From Paenibacillus_AR sp051594765 (GTDB lineage Bacteria > Bacillota > Bacilli > Paenibacillales > NBRC-103111): a stretch of DNA of 64,000 nucleotides. Made by a program: the position numbers and the translations under genes. Below the pieces are notes generated by a model. It did not search any database and was not told where the DNA came from. It saw nothing but the letters and a program-made list of their open reading frames with translations. The stretch spans positions 310,001-374,000 of the forward strand of contig NZ_JBPPGJ010000001.1 in assembly GCF_051594765.1 (NCBI RefSeq), in the 5' to 3' direction. Positions 41,742 through 49,682 of this stretch are shown here, one piece after another; positions within the stretch are counted from its first letter, which is position 1; each line of letters opens with the position of its first letter.

Positions 41742-42782
41742 ATGAGAGAACGGAACAGGTTTACTTGGCTACTCGCAGCAGCGGGGCTAACTTCTCTTCT
41801 TATCGCTCTGGCGACCTTGTTCACAAGCGAGAGTCCTTGGATAATTCTTCTCGTATGCCTGGGATTATCCTTCATTACTCTTTTTCCTGTAAAACTCCCT
41901 AACGGTTTCTTCTACACTTTTGACCATATTCCCGCTGGTTACTTGATTATGGCATCGGATTGGAAACTCGCCATCATACCACCCATCGTCGGACTCATCG
42001 CAATTAGTATCCGTTATAGGGCTAAGTTCCGTCCGTTCCGGTTGTTTGTGACTCTAGGCATGTATTCGATAGCCTTTTTCGCTGCCAGTTACATCGAACC
42101 TATGCCTCAGCCGTCTCATTCGTTCATTCATGTTATAGCGATGGTCATCACGATAGAACTCATGAATCTGGCTCTTAATAAAGGTATTCAAGCCAGTGTT
42201 TTGGGCACAAATATGCTGAATACTCTGACCTGGATCCCAAACATGTACCATATCTCGTTTAATCTATTTTCATGCCTTCTGATCTTCCGGTTGATCCATA
42301 CGGAGTCCTATCTGGACTTGATTCAAGAAATTGTGTTCAGTTGTCTGACCTTATTTATCCTTACGCTCTTATCCCGAATAGCCCTTCAACAGCAAACCCT
42401 TTCCGGCGAATTGAGAGAGGATATGCAGAGATTATTCTCTTCGACTGAGCGTATTTTCTGGACATTGGATCTGCAGGGCCGCATCCAATCCTCCAATACT
42501 TACTCGGAGATATTATTGGGAATTAATATTCGTCCCGGAACGTACATTTGGGACTTATCAGTTGAATCCGAAGAACTGAAACGGTTCTTTCCCCCTTCGT
42601 CCGCATGGACGACTGCGGAGGTGGAACTGCACTTATGTCCACCAGACCAGCACAACACCATCCGCCTAACTGCGATACTTTCCCCCTATTTCCGCAATAA
42701 TCGTATGGCCGGAATCTATCTGGTTGGGAGCATAAAAGAATTTGATGAACCTACAGTTCGACAAGGAAGGAGTTCGCGATGA
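41742..42782 (+). CDS. Stand-alone membrane sensor: MASE-like domain plus PAS, copy 1
   Basis: 346 aa. About seven membrane helices occupy residues 1-215, with a shared core LFPVKLPNGFFYTFDHIPAGY ending in DWKLAIIPP. A PAS-like domain follows (~225-335; RIFWTLDLQGRIQSSNT, YFRNNRMAGIYLVGS). No kinase, GGDEF or other output domain is present. The same core occurs in copies 2 and 3 and, more distantly, in the GGDEF-EAL protein at 46.6-48.9 kb. It ends with ATGA overlapping copy 2. Likely a receptor that acts through a partner, perhaps the kinase downstream; that is inference. Confidence 0.8.
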   Translation: MRERNRFTWLLAAAGLTSLLIALATLFTSESPWIILLVCLGLSFITLFPVKLPNGFFYTFDHIPAGYLIMASDWKLAIIPPIVGLIAISIRYRAKFRPFRLFVTLGMYSIAFFAASYIEPMPQPSHSFIHVIAMVITIELMNLALNKGIQASVLGTNMLNTLTWIPNMYHISFNLFSCLLIFRLIHTESYLDLIQEIVFSCLTLFILTLLSRIALQQQTLSGELREDMQRLFSSTERIFWTLDLQGRIQSSNTYSEILLGINIRPGTYIWDLSVESEELKRFFPPSSAWTTAEVELHLCPPDQHNTIRLTAILSPYFRNNRMAGIYLVGSIKEFDEPTVRQGRSSR

Positions 42783-43137
42783 AGGAACGAAATGCCTATA
42801 CATACTTTCTGGCAGGAATTGGTGGCGCCTCGATTCTCCTGGCAGTGGGCACCATTATATTAAGCGAACAGCCTTGGGTGCTTCTGCTTGTCACGCTAGG
42901 TACTTCACTAGTGGGATTGTTTCCTATTCAGCTGCCCAATCGATTCTGGTATGCGTTCTTCCATGTCCCCTCTCTATTTTTACTAGTGGAATACGATTGG
43001 AAAATCGCCATCCTGCCATCGGTAATCAGTATGCTTACATTCCGCACTATCGCAACAAACAAGTTGCCGGGATTTTCCTCATCGGGCGGGTCGTCCATCC
43101 TGACGCATCAGATCTCATAGGGAAGGTGATCTTATGA
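42779..43137 (+). pseudogene. Sensor copy 2, decayed by an internal deletion
   Basis: The first ~87 codons match copies 1 and 3 (FPIQLPNRFWYAFFHVP, DWKIAILPSVISML). At about 43037 the sequence jumps to the C-terminal end of the same family, but in another frame: YIPHYRNKQVAGIFLIGR, the counterpart of FVPHFRNKQVAGIFLVGR in copy 3. About 235 codons are missing. The original frame now ends at 43120 after 113 residues; the old C-terminal frame ends at 43137 in an ATGA overlap with copy 3. AAGGAAGGAG still precedes the ATG, so a truncated two- or three-helix protein may be made. Confidence 0.85.
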
Positions 43138-44213
43138 AAGAGAGAAATGCTTATACGTACTTCCTTGCTGCCATCGGATGCACTTCGATTATAGTAACGA
43201 CATCTGCACTTTTTTTTATTGATAGACCTTGGGATTACTTACTTACCGCGCTAGCCATTTCACTTCTTGGCTTGTTTCCCATCAGGCTACCAAATCGATT
43301 CTGGTATACATTCGATCATATATCAGCACTATATATAGTCATTGTTTATGATTGGAAGCTAGCTATTATCCCGTCAATGATCTGCATGCTATCATTAGCT
43401 CTCAAAGGATATTTTTCTGAACATCGAGATATAAAACTCATACTTTATCGATTTCTTGTAACCATAGGTAGCTTTACTTTTTCAATCTATGTGACAGGAG
43501 TTATTTATTATTCTTTTTCTCATTTTGTACAAAATACGATTATTCTAGTTACTCTACTTACGATTATTATCGATCTGATCTCAAACCTTTTGAATAAATC
43601 TATCCAAGTTAGTATTTTGGGTTGGTCCGTTCTTTCGTACAATTCTTTTATACCTAGTTTGTTTCCAACTGTTTTTTGTATTCTATCATCCACCTTCCTG
43701 TACCGATTATATTTATCTGATTCGTTCTCAGAAACTCTTCTTGAAGTCAGCATATGCTCATTAACAATCTATATCTTATCTATAGTTGCTAAAATAGCAG
43801 TTGATCAAAAAAGTCAATCAGATGAACTTTTAGAATCCCTGAAAAATAGCTATACTTCTACCCGTCAGATATTTATCCATCTGGACTTACATGGGAAGAT
43901 ACTTTCTTCGAACACTATTGCAGAACAAACTATTGGTCTGTCAAATAGCAGCATGTCAAACCAATCCATATGGAACTACGTCGTAGGTAACTCCCACAAC
44001 ATCATGCAATGCTTTGACCAAGCCATTGCTGGGATTTCAGGAGAAATCAATCTCACACTACAAAACTCTGAAAATCAACTTATACCGGTACAAGTCTCAT
44101 TCGTTCCACATTTCCGAAATAAGCAAGTAGCTGGGATTTTTCTAGTCGGCCGTTTGTGGGATTTATCCATATGTCCGAATGAAAGTTGTCTGAACACCAC
44201 ACCCGGAGGCTAA
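43134..44213 (+). CDS. Stand-alone membrane sensor: MASE-like domain plus PAS, copy 3
   Basis: 359 aa, with the same plan as copy 1: N-terminal helices with FPIRLPNRFWYTFDHISALY and DWKLAIIPSM, in all about seven helices to residue ~225, then a PAS-like domain (IFIHLDLHGKILSSNTIAEQ; FVPHFRNKQVAGIFLVGR). No output domain. Base composition is strongly AT-rich relative to the flanks (18 G+C of 60 at 43561-43620), unlike copy 1. Its last codons contain the CGGAGG site of the following histidine kinase, so the two are translationally linked. Confidence 0.8.
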   Translation: MKERNAYTYFLAAIGCTSIIVTTSALFFIDRPWDYLLTALAISLLGLFPIRLPNRFWYTFDHISALYIVIVYDWKLAIIPSMICMLSLALKGYFSEHRDIKLILYRFLVTIGSFTFSIYVTGVIYYSFSHFVQNTIILVTLLTIIIDLISNLLNKSIQVSILGWSVLSYNSFIPSLFPTVFCILSSTFLYRLYLSDSFSETLLEVSICSLTIYILSIVAKIAVDQKSQSDELLESLKNSYTSTRQIFIHLDLHGKILSSNTIAEQTIGLSNSSMSNQSIWNYVVGNSHNIMQCFDQAIAGISGEINLTLQNSENQLIPVQVSFVPHFRNKQVAGIFLVGRLWDLSICPNESCLNTTPGG

Positions 44214-44217
44214 GAAC

Positions 44218-45531
44218 ATGTTGCTGGCACTACTCTTCGTATCCTGTGGTTTGTTAATCAATAAACTATATCCACATAACAACCTAGACAGAATTACTGC
44301 AATTATTTTTGTATTATTGGGCGGATATGCACTACTTTATGATAATGGCGCTCTAATCAATTATGGAATTAGACAAGCCCCTATTGGAAATTTTATATGC
44401 ACCCTTATATCAGGAACTACAACATACTTCTACGTTATCTTAGGAATCCAGGAACCCAATCGTATCCAAAAACAGATTACGGTACTCTTCCTTGTACTTT
44501 TATTATTTGGTATCCGTAACTTGATAGGAACTTCATGGACCGGTTGGCCAACTCTGATACTAGGAATAGCGGCGATAATCTTTTCTGTCAGCCAACAGAT
44601 CCGACGTTTGAAGAATCATTCTCAAGATTCGAACAAAGAAATGCAGCTACACGTTTTGCGAATTATGCTAGGTCTTCCCGTTATATGGGTTTTCTTGGAT
44701 TCATCAGGGTTATCATTGCCACAAATCTTTGAGTGGATAGTCGCCGCCGAAGCTCTCATATGGAATAGTCTGAGACTACATAAGTTAAAACCTGATGCTA
44801 TTTTTGGGCAGGTCTATACACCGGACATCAGCCCATCTATTCGAATAGCCCACTCCGGAGTCCAGATTCTGAATCATTCCTTCAAAAATAAGCTGTTAAC
44901 CATGGAGATGGCCCTTGGAACTATGAAATCCAAACTCCCAGATCCACACCTTATCCAAGAGGAAATGGATCTTATCGAACACTCCATTGATCACCTAAAA
45001 CACATGGTAAATCGCCTACGGGACCGCACCAAAGAAATCACACTTCATGAAGAAGCCGTCAAACTGGACATACTTCTCAACATGTTACATAATGAAATAA
45101 AAACTTCACTACCCGAGAATGTTCAATTTCATATTCGTGATAACCAGTCAGCTGTGATCGTTTGCGACGCAACGCATCTCAAAGAGGTCTTCTTGAACGT
45201 GATCCGCAACAGCATCGAAGCCCTTAAGAACATGACGGGAACCATACAAGTTTATTTACCCCCTCCCTTACCGGGGTCGTGGCTCACCATCTGCATCGAG
45301 GATAACGGTCCGGGAATTCCCAACGGGAGTCTGCACCGGGTATTCGAACCTTACTTCACGACGAAAGCGGGAAAAAGTAATTTCGGGCTGGGATTATCCT
45401 ACTGTTACAATGTCATGCGAGCCAGTCAAGGTTCAATAAAGATAAACAGCAGTCAAGGCAAGGGCACCACGGTTGTTCTAAGCTTCCCACCTCAGAAGGT
45501 ACTTGTGTATCCCTCTACCCATATAAGATAA
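44218..45531 (+). CDS. Membrane sensor histidine kinase
   Basis: 437 aa. About seven helices fill residues 1-190 with no sizeable outside domain. The kinase part has H220 in an LNHSFKNKLLTMEM box, the N box NVIRNSIEAL, G1 DNGPGIP, F FEPYFTTK and G2 GLGLSYC motifs, so it should be active. It starts 8 nt after CGGAGG inside the previous gene. AT-rich like its neighbour. The convergent response regulator 16 bp beyond its stop is the obvious partner; the stand-alone sensors in front may feed it signals (inference). Confidence 0.9.
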   Translation: MLLALLFVSCGLLINKLYPHNNLDRITAIIFVLLGGYALLYDNGALINYGIRQAPIGNFICTLISGTTTYFYVILGIQEPNRIQKQITVLFLVLLLFGIRNLIGTSWTGWPTLILGIAAIIFSVSQQIRRLKNHSQDSNKEMQLHVLRIMLGLPVIWVFLDSSGLSLPQIFEWIVAAEALIWNSLRLHKLKPDAIFGQVYTPDISPSIRIAHSGVQILNHSFKNKLLTMEMALGTMKSKLPDPHLIQEEMDLIEHSIDHLKHMVNRLRDRTKEITLHEEAVKLDILLNMLHNEIKTSLPENVQFHIRDNQSAVIVCDATHLKEVFLNVIRNSIEALKNMTGTIQVYLPPPLPGSWLTICIEDNGPGIPNGSLHRVFEPYFTTKAGKSNFGLGLSYCYNVMRASQGSIKINSSQGKGTTVVLSFPPQKVLVYPSTHIR

Positions 45532-45533
45532 GC

Positions 45534-45566
45534 AACGGGACGGCCATTACAGGCCGCCCCGTTTTA
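45534..45566. terminator. Bidirectional terminator between kinase and regulator
   Basis: AACGGGACGGCC (45534-45545) pairs with GGCCGCCCCGTT (45552-45562) with one bulge. It overlaps the 3' end of the regulator gene. Confidence 0.8.
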
Positions 45567-46173
45567 CTTTATCGATGGCTTCTTTGGTTGAAGAAACATG
45601 AAGCTTCCTAAGAATCGATTTAATTTGGGTCTTGATAGTATCCTCTGTCTTTCCCAAAGTCTCCACAATCTCCATCCGATTCTTGCCTTGCTTCAGTTGG
45701 GCAAATACGTCCCTTTCAGCAGCGGTTAATGCGGAAAGGGTTTGCTCTTCCACCAATCTGCGATATTCCTCCAGGAGAGTATTGATCGGATTCGGTCCGT
45801 CCTTCATTACATTATGGATCACGGACACCAGGTCCTGATAATCGCTTTTGAGCAAATATCGGGAGGCCCCTGCGGTATAAGCCTTCAGGATCACATCCTG
45901 ATCTTCCACGGAGGTTAAGAAAATGTATTTTAGAGGCGGTCCCTTCCTCTTCTCTCGTATCTCCTGTATGACCTGGATTCCGTCATATACAGACTGTTCC
46001 AAACAACAATCCACCAGAAGCACATCCAAGTTCTCTTCACGTAATCCGAACCGAATCCCACTAGGAATATCTGAGGCTGAACCTACCGTAATCATTCCCG
46101 GTTGCTGTCCGATATAGCCCATTAATGCATGAAGGAAGAGCAGATCATCCTCGATGATTCCAATCCGAATCAT
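45547..46173 (-). CDS. LuxR-type response regulator
   Basis: 208 aa from ATG 46173, with TGGAGTG 6 nt before; a GTG three codons up is less likely. The receiver has E8-D9-D10, phosphoacceptor D55 (LLLVDCCLE, region 52-58) and a YLLKSD lysine; a LuxR-like helix-turn-helix follows (LTAAERDVFAQLKQGKNRME, KTEDTIKTQIKSILRKL). It is convergent with the kinase gene and divergent from the 58-aa gene, whose promoter bears a palindrome. Confidence 0.88.
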   Translation of the reverse strand: MIRIGIIEDDLLFLHALMGYIGQQPGMITVGSASDIPSGIRFGLREENLDVLLVDCCLEQSVYDGIQVIQEIREKRKGPPLKYIFLTSVEDQDVILKAYTAGASRYLLKSDYQDLVSVIHNVMKDGPNPINTLLEEYRRLVEEQTLSALTAAERDVFAQLKQGKNRMEIVETLGKTEDTIKTQIKSILRKLHVSSTKEAIDKVKRGGL

Positions 46174-46218
46174 GGAAACCACTCCAAATGAATTATTAAT
46201 TCCAGTTCTTAGTATCTT

Positions 46219-46269
46219 TCAGGGGTGATAATTTATCACCCTGACATCCGACTAAAGGACTAGTATAAT
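46219..46269 (+). promoter_or_regulatory. Promoter of the 58-aa gene with overlapping palindrome
   Basis: CTGACA (46241-46246) and TATAAT (46264-46269) are 17 bp apart. A near-palindrome spans 46219-46244: TCAGGGGTGATA pairs with TATCACCCTGA around a 3-nt centre, one G bulged. It covers the -35 hexamer and lies between the divergent regulator and small-protein genes. The best candidate binding site for the regulator at 45547-46173. Confidence 0.65.
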
Positions 46270-46342
46270 AGCGGTGTACCATCCCATCGTTTTCCATCCA
46301 ACTCGCACAACAGTTTCCTTGATATGAAACGGAGAGAATGGA

Positions 46343-46519
46343 ATGCCGGAGAAGAAGTATATCATATGCCAGGGGCGCAGGCCGCTTACGCCCGCTCTAC
46401 CCGAGAAGATCGCCGATATGGAAATGCACCGCTTAAGCGAATGGTTTTCCGGCTTGAGCAAAGTTGAGGCTTCCGGAATCCCTACGGAGCGACAAGTCAA
46501 ATCGTATCTGATCTACTGA
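46343..46519 (+). CDS. Small protein of 58 aa behind the palindrome promoter
   Basis: Not recognised. 58 aa starting MPEKKYIICQGRRPLTP and ending VKSYLIY, charged and helical in the middle (PEKIADMEMHRLSEWFSGL). The ATG follows GGAGAG at 6 nt. It has its own near-consensus promoter and a terminator 18 bp after the stop, so it is very probably real. Absent membrane segments suggest a cytoplasmic effector or regulator. Confidence 0.7.
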   Translation: MPEKKYIICQGRRPLTPALPEKIADMEMHRLSEWFSGLSKVEASGIPTERQVKSYLIY

Positions 46520-46536
46520 GTAAACTAGAAGCTCTA

Positions 46537-46575
46537 GAAAAAAAGCAGGATCCCTTCGGATCACTGCTTTTTTTG
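46537..46575. terminator. Bidirectional terminator
   Basis: GCAGGATCC pairs with GGATCACTGC (one bulge; 46545-46553 with 46558-46567), with A7 on one side and T8 on the other, between the 58-aa gene and the convergent GGDEF-EAL gene. Confidence 0.88.
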
Positions 46576-46581
46576 GGGGAA

Positions 46582-48927
46582 TTAAACTTCCTGCCCGTGA
46601 CTGCGGGGGCTCCAGGTAAACTCTACCCATTCATCCACCCGAAGCGGCTTGCTGAAGTAATAGCCTTGGATACAGTCACATTGCTCCGCTTTGACGAACT
46701 GGTACTGCTCCTCTGTCTCTATGCCTTCTGCAACGACCTGAAGCTTCAGATCCTTCGCCAACCCGATGATCATGCGGATAATCGCTTCATCGCTGGGATT
46801 GCTTCCGATATTTTGAACAAAGGATCGGTCAATCTTCAGATAATCCAAGGAGAAGCGGTTCAGGTAGCTGAGAGACGAGTAACCAACGCCGAAGTCATCC
46901 ACCGCAATACTGACACCTAACTGCCGAAGATCCTCTAAGATCTGCAGATTGCGGGCCGTATTTCGGATCAAAACGCTCTCTGTCAGCTCAAGCTCCAGCC
47001 ATTGGGGTTCCAAGCCGGTCTCCTCCAGAATCCGTTCGACGAGGCCGACAAAATTCTCCTGCTGAAGTTGAATGGATGAGATATTAACGGCCATCTTAAT
47101 AGGCGGATGCCCGTCTAGCTGCCATTGTCTGTTCTGTTTGCATGCGGTTTTTAGAATCCAATTCCCTATCGATAGAATCAGATTATTTTGTTCGGCTATG
47201 GGGATAAAGCGTGCAGGAGATACATGTCCAAGAATGGGGTTCGTCCATCTCGCCAGAGCTTCCGCACCGATCACCGAGCCTGTCTTAATATCCACCTGTG
47301 GCTGATATTGCAGCCATATCTCTTGATTTTCAATACAATTGCGGAGCAGCATCGAAATCAGCTTGTTATCCTCATGCTCCTTCTGCATATCGGAAGAGAA
47401 CATCAAGTAGTGGGAGCCTCCTGCGCTCTTCACCCGGTACATAGCGGCATCTGCACGGCTGACTAATTGCTCGCCGGATATCCCGTGTTCCGGGTAGAGG
47501 CTTATCCCGATGCTTGGCGTGATGAATACGGGCTGTTCGCCTAACAGAATCGAGTCCTCGAATGCTTGCAGCAGTTTTTTGGAGAGAGCGACACAATCGC
47601 TTTCGCTGCCGCCCGGTAGCAGAATTAGGAATTCGTCCCCACCCAATCGTGCAACCACGGCAGGGGGCGGTGCTTTTTCCCGGAGCTTCTGTGCTACCTT
47701 GATCAGGAGCATGTCCCCCATGGAATGACCGAAGGTATCGTTCACCGCTTTGAAGTGGTCGAAATCGATAAACAACACACCAATGGTAGAGTTATTCTTC
47801 TCCGCCAAGCGGAGCTCGTTATGCATTTGATCCATCATCAGGACCCGGTTGGGAAGACCCGTTATGGAGTCATAGTAGGCCATGGTCTGGATCATCCGGG
47901 ATGCTTCTTTTTCTATTGTGACGTCTTTGCCGATAATGTAAGCCCCTACCACCTGCTTGTTGACTTGGGTCGGGACACAGATGACCGAGAATTCCCGAAC
48001 ACTTCCGTTGGCATGGAGGACGTGGAATTGTTTGGTATAAGCAGAGCCGTTCAGGAGCTTGGGGAATTCTGATGAAGCAAGATCCCGTTCTCTTGGGTCA
48101 AGCAACTGAAATACTGGTTGACCGATCAGTACGGAAGGGTCATAGTCCAGCACCTCGGACAATACAGGATTAGCGGCTAATATGGTTCCCACAGAATCTA
48201 AGGTAATTATCAGATCTGGGTTGTTATCATAGAGGGAATTTAATCGTTTACTTTTTTCCTCAACCGCTAAGAGCTGCTTATGATAAGCAGATGTCATATA
48301 AGATAAAAGTAAAACGAAGAAACCTATAATACCAAGGCTCCAGAGCCACTTCGAAAAAATTTCTATCAATGTTAATTGGATGACAACTAATGCACATACC
48401 AATACAGGTATCAGAAAATTAAGGACCGAATAGAATGAAGGTTTACTGAGTATTGGTTGATTAAATACCGATCTCATAATTCCGTTTCTTAGCAACAAGT
48501 TCACCGCATCTGCAGCAAGCGTGATAACAAAAATATTAACAAAAATATTGCTTGAATCTAAGATACGTAAAACTGTAAATGCAACAACCGTATTGCAGGC
48601 ATACATTCCAAGTGAAACAAAAAAACGGAACCAATTAATTTGAAATCTTGATTTTGCTACGAAATTTGCTAGAGTGCACAGTATTAATGGAAAAAATGAA
48701 GGGGCTAAACCATAATTATACAATACATAAATATTGCCTATTGCACTCAAAGAATAATCCATACCGTTTGGTAGTTTGACTGGTATGAACTCAAAGAGAA
48801 TCGCAATAGCAGATATTGTAATTAATACTCGCCAATCCATTTGATTAGTTTCCGTAAATAATACTGACGATAGTGATACCACGCCGATCGTAAATAAGGT
48901 CGAAGTGTAAATGTTAACTTGTTTCAT
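46582..48927 (-). CDS. MASE-like/PAS/GGDEF/EAL cyclic-di-GMP protein
   Basis: 781 aa. About seven helices (1-215) with FEFIPVKLPNGMDYS, the same core as the stand-alone sensors, then PAS (~228-345), GGDEF (~350-510; ARLGGDEFLIL intact) and EAL (~530-770; GAEALARW, ELTES, DDFGVGYSS, KIDRSF, EGIE intact). Both activities could be present. The start overlaps the DUF5317 gene by 14 bp. Because the membrane-PAS half equals a whole stand-alone sensor, the sensors may have arisen from such a protein by loss of output, or the reverse. Confidence 0.9.
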   Translation of the reverse strand: MKQVNIYTSTLFTIGVVSLSSVLFTETNQMDWRVLITISAIAILFEFIPVKLPNGMDYSLSAIGNIYVLYNYGLAPSFFPLILCTLANFVAKSRFQINWFRFFVSLGMYACNTVVAFTVLRILDSSNIFVNIFVITLAADAVNLLLRNGIMRSVFNQPILSKPSFYSVLNFLIPVLVCALVVIQLTLIEIFSKWLWSLGIIGFFVLLLSYMTSAYHKQLLAVEEKSKRLNSLYDNNPDLIITLDSVGTILAANPVLSEVLDYDPSVLIGQPVFQLLDPRERDLASSEFPKLLNGSAYTKQFHVLHANGSVREFSVICVPTQVNKQVVGAYIIGKDVTIEKEASRMIQTMAYYDSITGLPNRVLMMDQMHNELRLAEKNNSTIGVLFIDFDHFKAVNDTFGHSMGDMLLIKVAQKLREKAPPPAVVARLGGDEFLILLPGGSESDCVALSKKLLQAFEDSILLGEQPVFITPSIGISLYPEHGISGEQLVSRADAAMYRVKSAGGSHYLMFSSDMQKEHEDNKLISMLLRNCIENQEIWLQYQPQVDIKTGSVIGAEALARWTNPILGHVSPARFIPIAEQNNLILSIGNWILKTACKQNRQWQLDGHPPIKMAVNISSIQLQQENFVGLVERILEETGLEPQWLELELTESVLIRNTARNLQILEDLRQLGVSIAVDDFGVGYSSLSYLNRFSLDYLKIDRSFVQNIGSNPSDEAIIRMIIGLAKDLKLQVVAEGIETEEQYQFVKAEQCDCIQGYYFSKPLRVDEWVEFTWSPRSHGQEV

Positions 48928-49429
48928 GCGTTCTCCTTGGGGGTGAGTTGTTTAGAACAAACACAACAATCCCTATTCCTACACAGATATCTCCTATACT
49001 CAGTACCAGCTTATAAAGAGGAATCCAGTCTCCTAGGAACCAATATTTTGAATCCTGAATTAATTGATGGCGAGCATCATCAGAGGCATATGAGATCTGA
49101 GCAATATCCAATGCCCCCCTCAACACAGGCATTCGGCCGCCATTTAATAGAAGAGACATCAAATTCAACGTAGCTCCTGAAAATATCCACTTTATACCGA
49201 ATGTATTTCTATTAAACCATAGACTTACTATAAGAGATATCAATGTAGCCTCGAATAAGTAGGCATAGTGAACCGGATTCAACCGAAAAAAAACGAATAG
49301 AATCACTTGCGACAGGAGTGATCCTATGATAACTAATGTATACCGAAACTTCACTTCATCCAAGCACTTTAAAGGATTACGCCCTGAAATAAAAGCAATT
49401 ATTATTGCAATTGCAAAGAAGTAATGCAT
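48914..49429 (-). CDS. DUF5317 family membrane protein
   Basis: 171 aa with five or six helices and the family-like NGGRMPV motif near the middle. ATG 49429 follows AAAGGTG at 7 nt; a GTG three codons earlier overlaps that site. Function unknown. It is cotranscribed with the GGDEF-EAL gene, suggesting a role in the same signalling. Confidence 0.72.
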   Translation of the reverse strand: MHYFFAIAIIIAFISGRNPLKCLDEVKFRYTLVIIGSLLSQVILFVFFRLNPVHYAYLFEATLISLIVSLWFNRNTFGIKWIFSGATLNLMSLLLNGGRMPVLRGALDIAQISYASDDARHQLIQDSKYWFLGDWIPLYKLVLSIGDICVGIGIVVFVLNNSPPRRTHETS

Positions 49430-49453
49430 TTTATACACCTTTCATTAAACGAA

Positions 49454-49478
49454 GAGGAACTAGCATCACTAGTTCCTC
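49454..49478 (-). terminator. Hairpin between the 24-aa peptide gene and the DUF5317 gene
   Basis: GAGGAACTAG (49454-49463) pairs perfectly with CTAGTTCCTC (49469-49478). On the - strand it is followed by a weak TTCGTTT tract, so it may act as a partial terminator/attenuator. Confidence 0.55.
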
Positions 49479-49489
49479 CCTTCGGTTTA

Positions 49490-49564
49490 TTAATACCACG
49501 GATAGTAGATTACAGAAGCCATAACCATGCATGCTACTACAACAAATCCTACCAAACGACGCAT
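49490..49564 (-). CDS. 24-aa hydrophobic peptide
   Basis: ATG 49564 follows a GGGGGA site at 7 nt and encodes MRRLVGFVVVACMVMAS, ending IYYPWY. The plan (two Arg, a hydrophobic stretch with one Cys, an aromatic tail) fits a single-helix membrane peptide or a signal-type prepeptide. It is preceded by its own promoter and followed by a hairpin. No family recognised. Confidence 0.6.
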   Translation of the reverse strand: MRRLVGFVVVACMVMASVIYYPWY

Positions 49565-49599
49565 ACTAGGTCCCCCTCAAGTAGAATTATACCGATTTT

Positions 49600-49629
49600 A
49601 GTATAACGCCTACTTCCCGTTAGGGGCAA
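49600..49629 (-). promoter_or_regulatory. Promoter of the peptide-DUF5317-GGDEF/EAL operon
   Basis: On the - strand TTGCCC (49629-49624) and TATACT (49605-49600), 18 bp apart, 36 bp before the peptide ATG. Confidence 0.55.
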
Positions 49630-49682
49630 TAGTTTATTTGAACTGAATATCATCGAAATATGTCATAACAGAGGCTTTCGGC

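Noticed and set aside
46252..46500. 82-codon - strand frame opposite the 58-aa gene
   Set aside because: No ribosome site; it runs across the palindrome and promoter of the + strand gene.
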